Of a DNA stretch of 64,000 nt, positions 52,785-59,446 are shown piece after piece. Where the stretch lies: assembly GCF_010727325.1 (NCBI RefSeq), contig NZ_AP022565.1:3782001-3846000 (forward strand). Direction: 5' to 3'. The notes beneath the pieces were generated by a model. It made no database searches. It saw only the letters and a program-made list of their open reading frames with translations, and was not told where the DNA came from. The DNA comes from Mycolicibacterium alvei. Its GTDB lineage: Bacteria; Actinomycetota; Actinomycetes; Mycobacteriales; Mycobacteriaceae. Numbering within the stretch: the first letter of the stretch is position 1; every line of letters starts with the position of its first letter. The translations under genes were made by a program, and so were the position numbers.

Positions 52785-54032
52785 ATGCCCAAATCTCCTG
52801 AAGAGCACGCACGTAACTGGGATCTGCGTCACGAGGACTTCAACGATCACGACCTGCTCTACGAGGTGTATTCGGTGATGCGCCAACGGGCGCCGGTAGC
52901 ACACACCGAGGCGCCCTTCTTTCACACGGACGGTGCGTGGGTCGCGCTGGGTTATGACGAGTGCTATCGGATTGCGCAGGACTGGGAGCACTTCTCCAGC
53001 AATCCGACACCGGAGGGAGCCCGCCAGGCCGGCGGTGACCTGGTGATCACCCTTGACCCGCCGCGGCAGCAGAAGTTCCGAAAAGTGCTCAACCCGTACT
53101 TCTCCCCAGCGCGGATGAAGGCGCTGACGCAGGAGATCCGGGCCGAAACCGACCTGCTGATCGACGCGTTCATCGAGCAGGGTCAGGGGGATCTCGGCCA
53201 GGTCGCCTGGCAGCAGCCCGGCATCGTGTTCTTCAAGTATCTGCTCGGCATGCCCGTCGGCGATGTTCCGTTGTGCCTCGAGTTGGTCGATACCGCACTC
53301 AATGGCGCGGTCGAGCAGGACCGGATGCTGGCCTGGGGAAGGCTGTATCAGCATCTGCACGATGCGGTGTCGGCCCGCACCGCCGACCCCCCGCGCGATG
53401 ACATGATCGACGTGTTGCTTCGTGCCGAGATCGACGGAGAACCGCTGCCGTTCAACGACATTGTCGCCAATGCGATCCTGCTGGTTCAGGCTGGCCTCGA
53501 GACCACCGCCAGTGCAATGTCTTTCGCCTTCCATTACCTGGCTACCCACCCTGGGGAACGGGACCGGCTGATCTCCGAACCCGAGATCGTGCCGAGGGCG
53601 GTGGAGGAGTTCATCCGGTTCGCCGGGTCGATCCACAGCCTGCCCCGCACGGTGGCTGAGGCCGTGGAATTGAGCGGACAGCGGCTGTGCCCGGGAGATG
53701 CCGTGGTGCTCAACTACGCCGCGGCCAACCGGGACGCGGCGCAGTTCCCCGATCCGGACCGCTGCGTGCTGGACCGCTCGGCCAACCGGCATCTCGGCTT
53801 CGGGGCCGGAGTCCACCGGTGCCTGGGTTCCAACCTCGCCCGCCTGGAGTTCGCCATCGGGCTCGAGCAGGTGCTGGCCCGGATGCCCGATGTCGGTTTG
53901 GATCCCGCGGGCACCGCGGTGTTCCACGGTAACTCCGTGACGCGGGGCTACCGTCGGATTCCGGTGGTGTTCTCCCCGGGGGAACCGGTTGTATTGCGGG
54001 GACCTAACGATTCGGTGCTGTCTCGGGGTTGA
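52785..54032 (+). CDS. cytochrome P450
   Basis: 415 residues, ATG at 52785. The I-helix A-G-L-E-T-T (236-241) has the usual acid-Thr pair, E275-x-x-R278 is the K-helix motif, and the heme loop L-G-F-G-A-G-V-H-R-C-L-G carries the proximal Cys346. It is a typical soluble bacterial P450 and needs a ferredoxin and reductase encoded elsewhere, as neither is in this locus. It is the last gene of the operon that starts at 48304. Its place next to an AAA+/VWA pair is unusual, since P450s do not normally need such chaperones. Confidence 0.92.
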   Translation: MPKSPEEHARNWDLRHEDFNDHDLLYEVYSVMRQRAPVAHTEAPFFHTDGAWVALGYDECYRIAQDWEHFSSNPTPEGARQAGGDLVITLDPPRQQKFRKVLNPYFSPARMKALTQEIRAETDLLIDAFIEQGQGDLGQVAWQQPGIVFFKYLLGMPVGDVPLCLELVDTALNGAVEQDRMLAWGRLYQHLHDAVSARTADPPRDDMIDVLLRAEIDGEPLPFNDIVANAILLVQAGLETTASAMSFAFHYLATHPGERDRLISEPEIVPRAVEEFIRFAGSIHSLPRTVAEAVELSGQRLCPGDAVVLNYAAANRDAAQFPDPDRCVLDRSANRHLGFGAGVHRCLGSNLARLEFAIGLEQVLARMPDVGLDPAGTAVFHGNSVTRGYRRIPVVFSPGEPVVLRGPNDSVLSRG

Positions 54033-54062
54033 CACCCCGGCGGGCAGCAAAGTCGTGGTTCA

Positions 54063-54569
54063 GTGGAACCGATGTCTGGAGTCCGGTCCCCGCGTCGCTG
54101 TCTCACCGCTGTGGTGACGGCGGGTATTACGTTGCTCGCGGTGGGTGTTGCGTCGGCCTCGGCCGCGCCGGCCGCCGATGCGCGCGGTTACGTCGACTCC
54201 ACGGCGCGATGCGCGAGTGCGGACGCGACCGTGTTGTTCGGCAGCACCGACGCCTCCAGGGTGGCGATCTGTTCGGCGTCGGGCGGCAAGTACGAGTACC
54301 GCGGTGTCCGCCTGCGCGACGGCGCCACACTGATGGCGCCCGCGACGCGCAGCGACGACGGTGCGTTCCGGGTGGAGAACGCCGGGATCGAATACCTGGT
54401 GACGGCGAAGTCGCTGGTGCTCAGTGCTGGGGAGAAGGTGATCCGCGAGGAGGCGATGGTCGACTTCCATCGCCCCGGCGCGGCTCCGGCAACCGCGTCG
54501 CCGACCCCCACGACGCCGTTGCCGCCGCCGCTGGCTGCCGAAGTCGGAGGCGGCGCCGCCCGTCGCTGA
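54063..54569 (+). CDS. exported hypothetical protein
   Basis: 168 residues from GTG at 54063 (ATG at 54072 possible). A signal peptide ends in A-S-A-A-P near residue 36. The mature domain (about 40-140) has two Cys (ARCASAD and VAICSAS) likely to form a disulphide, and beta-strand-rich sequence (YEYRGVRLRDGATLMAPA). The C-terminus is Pro/Thr-rich. No family recognised. It is probably transcribed separately from the P450 gene, which ends 30 bp earlier. Confidence 0.65.
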   Translation: MEPMSGVRSPRRCLTAVVTAGITLLAVGVASASAAPAADARGYVDSTARCASADATVLFGSTDASRVAICSASGGKYEYRGVRLRDGATLMAPATRSDDGAFRVENAGIEYLVTAKSLVLSAGEKVIREEAMVDFHRPGAAPATASPTPTTPLPPPLAAEVGGGAARR

Positions 54570-54585
54570 CGCGCTGAGCAGCGCG
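54570..54585 (+). terminator. hairpin after the exported protein gene
   Basis: CGCGCT-GAGC-AGCGCG, perfect 6-bp arms beginning at the base after the TGA at 54567-54569, with no T-run. It is a plausible U-less terminator separating this gene from the unknown gene downstream. Confidence 0.45.
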
Positions 54586-54612
54586 GTTGCCCGAGAAGTT
54601 GAGGGCCGTTGA

Positions 54613-54632
54613 TGAAAATGATAATCATTAAC
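54613..54632. promoter_or_regulatory. Fur/Zur-like box overlapping a leaderless promoter
   Basis: The core AATGAT-A-ATCATT (54617-54629) is a perfect palindrome, and 17 of 19 positions of 54614-54632 match the classical Fur box as I remember it. Mycobacterial Zur (FurB) sites are very similar. It includes GATAAT (54620-54625), a good -10 element placed so that transcription would start at or next to the ATG at 54636. Metal-dependent repression is therefore likely; Zn versus Fe cannot be decided. Confidence 0.65.
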
Positions 54633-54635
54633 GGT

Positions 54636-55076
54636 ATGCGTGTGTATTCGTCGCCCCTGCAGTCGGCTGGTCTGGACCGGTTGCTGGACGAACTCCGGCC
54701 CGGAACTACCCGCCTGACTGTTCCGCTCGTCGCCGACATCGTCCAGGTCGGCATCGGCGGCGACTTCGAAACCACCACGGTCGCCGTATCGGCCACCAAC
54801 ACGGCGGTGCGGGTCCGACGGGTCGACGGCAGGCGCCTGCAGGTGCACATCGTCGAAAACTGGACTGATGCGAGTTCGCCAGGCGTGGCGACGCCGGTGT
54901 TCGACGAACCGGTGGAGGAGTTGGTGCTCGAACGGTGTGATGGGCACTGGGTCTTCGGTTCGCGGATGCGCGCCCGGCCTACAGAACTCGACCGGTTTGT
55001 CGGCACGCTAACCCGGTTCGCGCTGGCCAAGCAGCTTTGTGCCGGTGGCCTTGATCAGGCGGCGGGTGCGGCGTAG
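54636..55076 (+). CDS. hypothetical protein behind a Fur/Zur-like box
   Basis: 146 residues from ATG at 54636, taken as start because a -10 element (GATAAT) ends ten bases upstream, predicting a leaderless mRNA. Earlier ATGs at 54612 and 54618 lie inside the palindrome. The protein is soluble with alternating beta strands and charged helices (PLVADIVQVGIGGDFETTTVAVSATNTAVRV). I recognise no family. If the box is a Zur site, a role in zinc homeostasis would be expected. Its 3' end overlaps the convergent tetR by 22 bases. Confidence 0.55.
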   Translation: MRVYSSPLQSAGLDRLLDELRPGTTRLTVPLVADIVQVGIGGDFETTTVAVSATNTAVRVRRVDGRRLQVHIVENWTDASSPGVATPVFDEPVEELVLERCDGHWVFGSRMRARPTELDRFVGTLTRFALAKQLCAGGLDQAAGAA

Positions 55077-55675
55077 GCCTGCAGGTACTGCGTCAGCGCC
55101 TGTTGGCCCTCGGTGAGGATCGCACGGTCCTTCACGGGGCCGGCGTGAAAGGCCATCTCCAGCAGGCGGTCACCCATCTCGACGGCGACCAGCGTTACCA
55201 GTGGATCGGTGCCCTCGCGCAGCAGACCCCAGTGCAGAAGGCCGATATGCAGCGCGTTGGCGAACTCGGCTCGGCGCACGCGCGGGTCGCTGATCAGACC
55301 GCTGGCCAGGCTGGTGTAGTGCAGGTTGACCAGGTGCGGATGGTTGCGCAGGTGTTCGTAATGGAAATCGAAGATGCCGCGGGCGACCTCGGCCAGGCTG
55401 GTCGGTGCCAGCGCGGCCAGGACCGCTGCGCCTTCGGCGTCGCGCCGGTCGAGATGGTCGGTGACGATCTCCTGCAGGATGGCGTCGCGATTGGGGAAGA
55501 ACTGGTACACCGTTGCGACCGGGACATCGGCGCGTTGAGCGATGGCCCGGGTGGTGACGGCGTCGACGCCTTCGGTCTCGAGCAGCTCGAGCGCCGCGGC
55601 CCGGATGCGCTCGACTCGTCGTCTGCTGCGCTCCTGTACTGGTTGGCGGCGCCGTAGGGGCTTGTGGGGGACCAC
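55055..55675 (-). CDS. TetR-family regulator
   Basis: 206 residues from GTG at 55675 (GTG at 55693 also possible). An Arg-rich N-terminal arm (PLRRRQPVQERSRRRVERI) precedes the helix-turn-helix (AALELLETEGVDAVTTRAIAQRADVPVATVYQFFPNRDAIL), then a TetR_C domain. It is divergent from the lipase gene, with the inverted repeat TCGACC-TTC-GGTCGA at 55722-55736 between them, so it probably controls itself and the lipase. Confidence 0.87.
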   Translation of the reverse strand: MVPHKPLRRRQPVQERSRRRVERIRAAALELLETEGVDAVTTRAIAQRADVPVATVYQFFPNRDAILQEIVTDHLDRRDAEGAAVLAALAPTSLAEVARGIFDFHYEHLRNHPHLVNLHYTSLASGLISDPRVRRAEFANALHIGLLHWGLLREGTDPLVTLVAVEMGDRLLEMAFHAGPVKDRAILTEGQQALTQYLQAYAAPAA

Positions 55676-55721
55676 CTCTGAATGGTCCCACACTTGCTTA
55701 CGTGAGCCATGTTCACCTTTT

Positions 55722-55736
55722 TCGACCTTCGGTCGA
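55722..55736. promoter_or_regulatory. probable TetR operator between tetR and lipase genes
   Basis: TCGACC-TTC-GGTCGA, perfect 6-bp arms, 47 bp upstream of the tetR start. It lies inside a wider inverted repeat, ATGTTCACC (55709-55717) and GGTGAACAT (55795-55803), which may form a second dimer site. Confidence 0.55.
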
Positions 55737-55951
55737 TAGCCAGGGGTTTTCCGGGCGCCTGACCACAGCCTGGTGGTCGGATTCACATAAGGGGGGTGAA
55801 CATAGCCCGTGCCAGGCACCCTCGATTCGTCGACAACGACGGAGCAAGCCGTTGCGGCGCGATGGGGATTTACCCATACCGGGTGTTTCGCGACCGCCTA
55901 TCGGTACCTTCGGTGAGAATCCGTCCCGACACCTCTCAGTTGAAGGAAACC

Positions 55952-56857
55952 GTGTCCATATTTTCCACGCCGATGCTGGCTGATGTCATTGCCCGGATCT
56001 TCGCCGTAGGGGTGAGACCGGGGCCCATGCGTGGCGTTCGGTTCCCCGAAATAACCTGCCGCACAACGCTTATCGAGATCCCGACCCGGTACGGTGACGT
56101 TGCGGCCACGCTGTATCACCCGGCGGCCGGTGGGGAGAAGCCCGCGGTGTATGTGAACGTGCACGGCGGCGGTTTCGTCGTCGGGCACCGCGAGCAGGAC
56201 GACCCCTGGTGCCGTTTCCTCGCCGAACACGCGAATGTCGTTGTGGTCAACGTCGATTACCTGCTGGCCCCCCAGCACCGGTTCCCTGTCCCGGTCGAAC
56301 AGGTCTATGACGTGCTGAGCTGGGCCTCGGCGCCAGACCGCGACTGGGATGGCAGCAGGTTGTGTGTCGGCGGGCAGAGCGCGGGCGGCAGTTTGTCCGC
56401 GGCGGCCGCGCGGCTGGCCTTGGAAAGCGGTGGGCCGCGGATCGCACTACAGGTCCTGCACTACCCAGGGCTGGACATGGTCACCGCCCCCAAGGACAAG
56501 CGCACCCCGGTCGGCGCCAAGGCCGTGTTGAAGCCGTGGATGGGCGAGGTGTTCAACTCCGCCTACATTCCTGATCGTGCCCGGCGCACCCACCGCCTGG
56601 CGTCGCCGGTATGGGGCGCAAACGCAGACGGAATCGACGGGATCGCCCCGGCGCTGATCGTCACCGCCGAGTACGACAGGCTGCGCGATGAGGCCTGCCA
56701 ATACGCCGAGAAACTTGACGCGGTCGGGTCCCTGGTCGAGCACTACGACGTGCCCGGCGTCGACCATGGCTACAACGTCATGAGCAACGACGTCGACGCC
56801 ACCCGGAAGGCCTACGAGCACATCGCCGGGCACGTCCGGCGCGCCACCGGCGATTAA
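55952..56857 (+). CDS. HSL-family lipase/esterase (Lip-type)
   Basis: 301 residues from GTG at 55952, with AAGGA four bases upstream. It has the hormone-sensitive-lipase motif H-G-G-G-F, nucleophile elbow G-Q-S-A-G-G, catalytic Asp in EYDRLRDE and His in GVDHGYN. An N-terminal hydrophobic helix may associate with membrane. Mycobacterial Lip enzymes cleave short to medium acyl esters. It is divergent from the TetR gene and ends with a 4-base overlap of the convergent ribH. Confidence 0.85.
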   Translation: MSIFSTPMLADVIARIFAVGVRPGPMRGVRFPEITCRTTLIEIPTRYGDVAATLYHPAAGGEKPAVYVNVHGGGFVVGHREQDDPWCRFLAEHANVVVVNVDYLLAPQHRFPVPVEQVYDVLSWASAPDRDWDGSRLCVGGQSAGGSLSAAAARLALESGGPRIALQVLHYPGLDMVTAPKDKRTPVGAKAVLKPWMGEVFNSAYIPDRARRTHRLASPVWGANADGIDGIAPALIVTAEYDRLRDEACQYAEKLDAVGSLVEHYDVPGVDHGYNVMSNDVDATRKAYEHIAGHVRRATGD

Positions 56858-57306
56858 TCCAGCGTGGCGTGCAAGGCCAGGGTGGCCGCGACGGCGTTTG
56901 CCGCCTCGGCGCCCTTCTTGACGAAGTGCCTCGTGAAGTAGTCGATGTGCTCGTCGTGCTCGTGGAAATGGTGCGGGGTGAGCACGACGGAGAACACCGG
57001 CACGTCGGTGTCGAGTTGCACGCGCATCAGCCCGTCGATCACCGCGGTGGCCACGAAGTCGTGGCGGTAGATCCCGCCGTCGACGACGAGACCCGCCGCG
57101 ACGATCGCCCGGTAGCGCCCGGTCAGTGCCAGACGCTTTGCGGTGAGCGGAATCTCGAACGCACCGGGCACTTCGAAGAATTCCAGTGCATCGCCGGCGA
57201 TCCCGTGGGTGCCGATCTGTTCGGTGAATCCCTCGCGCGCCTTGTCGACGATGCTGCGATGCCAGGTGGCTTGCACGAATGCGATCTGAGTGGCTGCGTC
57301 CGACAT
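56854..57306 (-). CDS. ribH: 6,7-dimethyl-8-ribityllumazine synthase, RibH2-like
   Basis: 150 residues. The lumazine synthase core shows the substrate strand FVQATWHRSI, GAFEIPLTAKRLA, and G-G-I-Y-R-H-D-F-V-A with the catalytic His. The C-terminal HHFHEHDEHIDYFTRHFVKK is characteristic of the second type (RibH2, as in Brucella) rather than the usual mycobacterial RibH. The enzyme makes the riboflavin precursor from the ribityl-aminouracil and butanone phosphate. No other rib gene is near, so it is an isolated copy, perhaps an additional paralogue. It shares a strand and a 9-bp gap with the hydrolase gene upstream. Confidence 0.85.
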   Translation of the reverse strand: MSDAATQIAFVQATWHRSIVDKAREGFTEQIGTHGIAGDALEFFEVPGAFEIPLTAKRLALTGRYRAIVAAGLVVDGGIYRHDFVATAVIDGLMRVQLDTDVPVFSVVLTPHHFHEHDEHIDYFTRHFVKKGAEAANAVAATLALHATLD

Positions 57307-57315
57307 GTAGCGACG

Positions 57316-58077
57316 CTATCGCACGTCGAGGTAGGCATCGGCCCAGGCGCCGATGATTCGGCCGGCGCGTTTGGCCTGCCCGGGCCCGGTCAGCAGGTGT
57401 TCGGAACCTTCCAGCGAGACGAAACTGCGCGGGTGGCGGGCGGCCCAGAAGATGTCGCTGGCGTTCTTGATGCCGACGGTGTTGTCGGTCGGCGAGTGCA
57501 GGATGAGCAGCGGCAGTTTGAGGCCTTTGATCTTGTCGAGGAGCTCGGTGGCCCGCACGTCCTCGACGAATGCCTTCTTGAGCGTCAGCGTCTTCCCGCC
57601 GACCATCCATTGGCCACTGCCCTCGGCGTAAACCTGCTCGATCACCGCGTCGTACTGGCGCTCGACGTGGGTGGGATCGAACGGTGCACCCACGGTCACC
57701 ACGGCCCGCACGCCGGGGGATCGGCGGGCCGCGGCGATCACCGCGGCGCCGCCCCATGAATGTCCGATAAGGAGGTCGGCCGGGGTAGCGCGCTCGGCCA
57801 TGAACGTGCAGGCCGCGATCACGTCGTTGACCTTGGAGGTGAACGAGCCGTCGCCCCAGTCGCCCGCGGAATCACCCAGGCCCAACGCATCGAAGCGCAA
57901 CATCCCGATGCCGTCGGCGGCCAGCTGCTTGCAGATGCGCGAGGCGGCCGGAGAGTCCTTGCCGAGGGTGAAACCGTGCGAAAACACGCCCCAGCCGCGC
58001 ACCGGGCCCTCGGGCCGATCGATCACTCCGGCAAGTGTCGGGCCCGTCGAACTGGGGAATGCGACGCGTTCAGCCAT
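57316..58077 (-). CDS. alpha/beta hydrolase
   Basis: 253 residues, ATG at 58077. Motifs are FSHGFTLGKDS (oxyanion region), nucleophile elbow G-H-S-W-G-G, acid in LILHSPTDNTVG, and His in EGSEHLLTGPG. Proteins of this subgroup are often fused to an OsmC domain; here the hydrolase stands alone. It precedes ribH by 9 bp on the same strand, so they are probably co-transcribed, although the link to riboflavin is unclear. Confidence 0.82.
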   Translation of the reverse strand: MAERVAFPSSTGPTLAGVIDRPEGPVRGWGVFSHGFTLGKDSPAASRICKQLAADGIGMLRFDALGLGDSAGDWGDGSFTSKVNDVIAACTFMAERATPADLLIGHSWGGAAVIAAARRSPGVRAVVTVGAPFDPTHVERQYDAVIEQVYAEGSGQWMVGGKTLTLKKAFVEDVRATELLDKIKGLKLPLLILHSPTDNTVGIKNASDIFWAARHPRSFVSLEGSEHLLTGPGQAKRAGRIIGAWADAYLDVR

Positions 58078-58144
58078 GCACGGTGGTTTACCACGGGGCG
58101 AGCAGCGCCGCGATGATTCCGCGCGGCGTTCAGCGGAGGTACCT

Positions 58145-58190
58145 GCTTGGTTGCCAAGCTGGCTCCGTAGGGTGGGTGGACCGGCCGGTC
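58145..58190. other. hairpin and palindrome in the 5' region of the MTHFR gene
   Basis: GCTTGG-TTG-CCAAGC (58145-58159) is a perfect hairpin, and GACCGGCCGGTC (58179-58190) is a perfect palindrome. Both lie in the 171 bp between divergent genes, upstream of the methylenetetrahydrofolate reductase. In a GC-rich genome such elements can occur by chance; they may be an operator or part of a leader. Confidence 0.35.
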
Positions 58191-58248
58191 ATTGTCAATG
58201 CCGCCCATGACGCCGTGTCTGAACGTAATGAGAGTGTGGAGCAATCAG

Positions 58249-59142
58249 GTGCCCCTGAACACCATCGCGCTGGAACTTGTCCCGCCCACCCTTGAACGCG
58301 GTGTGCAGTACCCGGTCGACGAGGCGCGAAAAGTACTCGCCTTGGCATCTGAGACCGGTATCGAAGGCCGGATCCGCCACGTGATGATCCCCGGGATGAT
58401 CGATGAGGACGACGACCGTCCGATCGAGATGAAACCGCGGATGGATGTCCTGGACTACTGGAACATCCTCCGGCCCGAGCTGTCCGGCATGCACGGGCTG
58501 TGCACACAGGTCACCTCGTTCCTGGACTCCGAGGCGCTGGGCAAGCGGCTGACCGATCTGAGTGCGGCGGGTTTCGAGGGCATTGCGTTCGTCGGCGTAC
58601 CCCGAACGATGAAGGACGGCGAGGGCGAGGGCGTGGCCCCCACCGATGCCCTGTCGGCCTATGAGGAGCTGGTGCCCAACCGTGGCGCCATCCTGATCCC
58701 CACCCGTGAGGGCGAGCAGGGCAGGTTCAACTTCAAGTGCGACCAGGGCGCCACGTACGGCATGACCCAACTCCTGTACTCCGACGCCATCGTCGAGTTC
58801 CTGACCGAGCTCGCCAAGACCACCGATCACCGCCCTGAGATCCTGCTGTCCTTCGGGTTCGTGCCGAAGATGGAGACCAAGGTGGGTCTGATCAACTGGC
58901 TCATCCAGGACCCGGGCAACGAGGCCGTCGCCGCTGAGCAGGCGTTCGTCTCCGACCTGGCTCAGCGGGAACCCGCCGACAAGCGCCGGCTGATGCTCGA
59001 TCTGTACAAGCGGGTGATCGACGGGGTGGCCGAGCTCGGTTTCCCGTTGAGCATCCACTTCGAGGCGGCCTACGGGGTCTCGAAGCCCGCGTTCGAGACC
59101 TTCGCCGAGATGCTGGAGTACTGGGCGCCCGACCGCATCTAG
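58249..59142 (+). CDS. mycobacterial-type methylenetetrahydrofolate reductase (Rv2172c-like)
   Basis: 297 residues from GTG at 58249 with GGAG eight bases upstream, giving the N-terminus PLNTIALELVPP that matches Rv2172c as I remember it. The TIM-barrel stretches GRIRHVMIPGMIDEDDDRP, GFEGIAFVGVPRTMKDGEG and ILIPTREGEQGRFNFKCDQG are diagnostic. These unusual MTHFRs reduce methylene-THF to methyl-THF for methionine synthesis without the typical flavin site of MetF. The enzyme acts in the cytoplasm. It stands alone on this strand and is divergent from the alpha/beta hydrolase. Confidence 0.88.
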   Translation: MPLNTIALELVPPTLERGVQYPVDEARKVLALASETGIEGRIRHVMIPGMIDEDDDRPIEMKPRMDVLDYWNILRPELSGMHGLCTQVTSFLDSEALGKRLTDLSAAGFEGIAFVGVPRTMKDGEGEGVAPTDALSAYEELVPNRGAILIPTREGEQGRFNFKCDQGATYGMTQLLYSDAIVEFLTELAKTTDHRPEILLSFGFVPKMETKVGLINWLIQDPGNEAVAAEQAFVSDLAQREPADKRRLMLDLYKRVIDGVAELGFPLSIHFEAAYGVSKPAFETFAEMLEYWAPDRI

Positions 59143-59182
59143 TCCGCGTCTATCCGCCCCGAACGCGTGCTACAAGGTCGAC

Positions 59183-59374
59183 GTGTACCTCGCATTCGAG
59201 CAGGTCCTCGTCGTCAGCACCGGCGACAAGGCTGGCGACCCGATCATCGTCACCGACCTGCAAGGCGCGGTACTCGCCGAGCACACCCGACCCGCACCCG
59301 GCATCCGCTACGTCGGCAACGGCCGACCCCCAGGAACCAGACCGAGAAAAACACGAGTGTCACCGAAGTCCTGA
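59183..59374 (+). pseudogene. IS481-like transposase C-terminal remnant
   Basis: The 63-residue frame (YLAFEQVLVVSTG, IIVTDLQGAVLAEHTRPAPG, YVGNGRPPGTRPR) resembles the extreme C-terminus of actinobacterial IS481-family transposases as I remember them. The catalytic DDE domain and everything N-terminal to it are missing, so it is a dead fragment. It is followed by paired direct repeats that may come from the element's end. Confidence 0.55.
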
Positions 59375-59407
59375 TACACCAACTGTCACCGATGTCCTGA
59401 GACACCA
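59358..59407 (+). repeat. two imperfect 24-bp direct repeats at the end of the IS remnant
   Basis: Copies at 59358-59381 and 59384-59407 begin TGTCACCGA and end GTCCTGA-x-ACACCA, with 22 of 24 bases equal and a 26-bp period. They could be a duplicated terminal repeat of the insertion sequence. Confidence 0.5.
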
Positions 59408-59427
59408 CACGCCGGACTTGTCGGTGG

Positions 59428-59443
59428 TCGAATGTATGTTCGA
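59428..59443. promoter_or_regulatory. LexA/SOS-like box over the REP13E12 gene start
   Basis: TCGAAT-GTAT-GTTCGA matches the mycobacterial LexA consensus TCGAAC-N4-GTTCGA in 11 of 12 fixed positions. It contains a possible -10 element TATGTT (59435-59440) seven bases before the ATG at 59447. DNA-damage control of 13E12-family genes is documented in M. tuberculosis. Confidence 0.75.
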
Positions 59444-59446
59444 GTC

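Noticed and set aside
54612..54635. Alternative ATG starts of the gene behind the Fur/Zur-like box
   Set aside because: These codons lie inside the palindrome and the putative -10 element; the ATG at 54636 fits a leaderless start better, though this is unproven.
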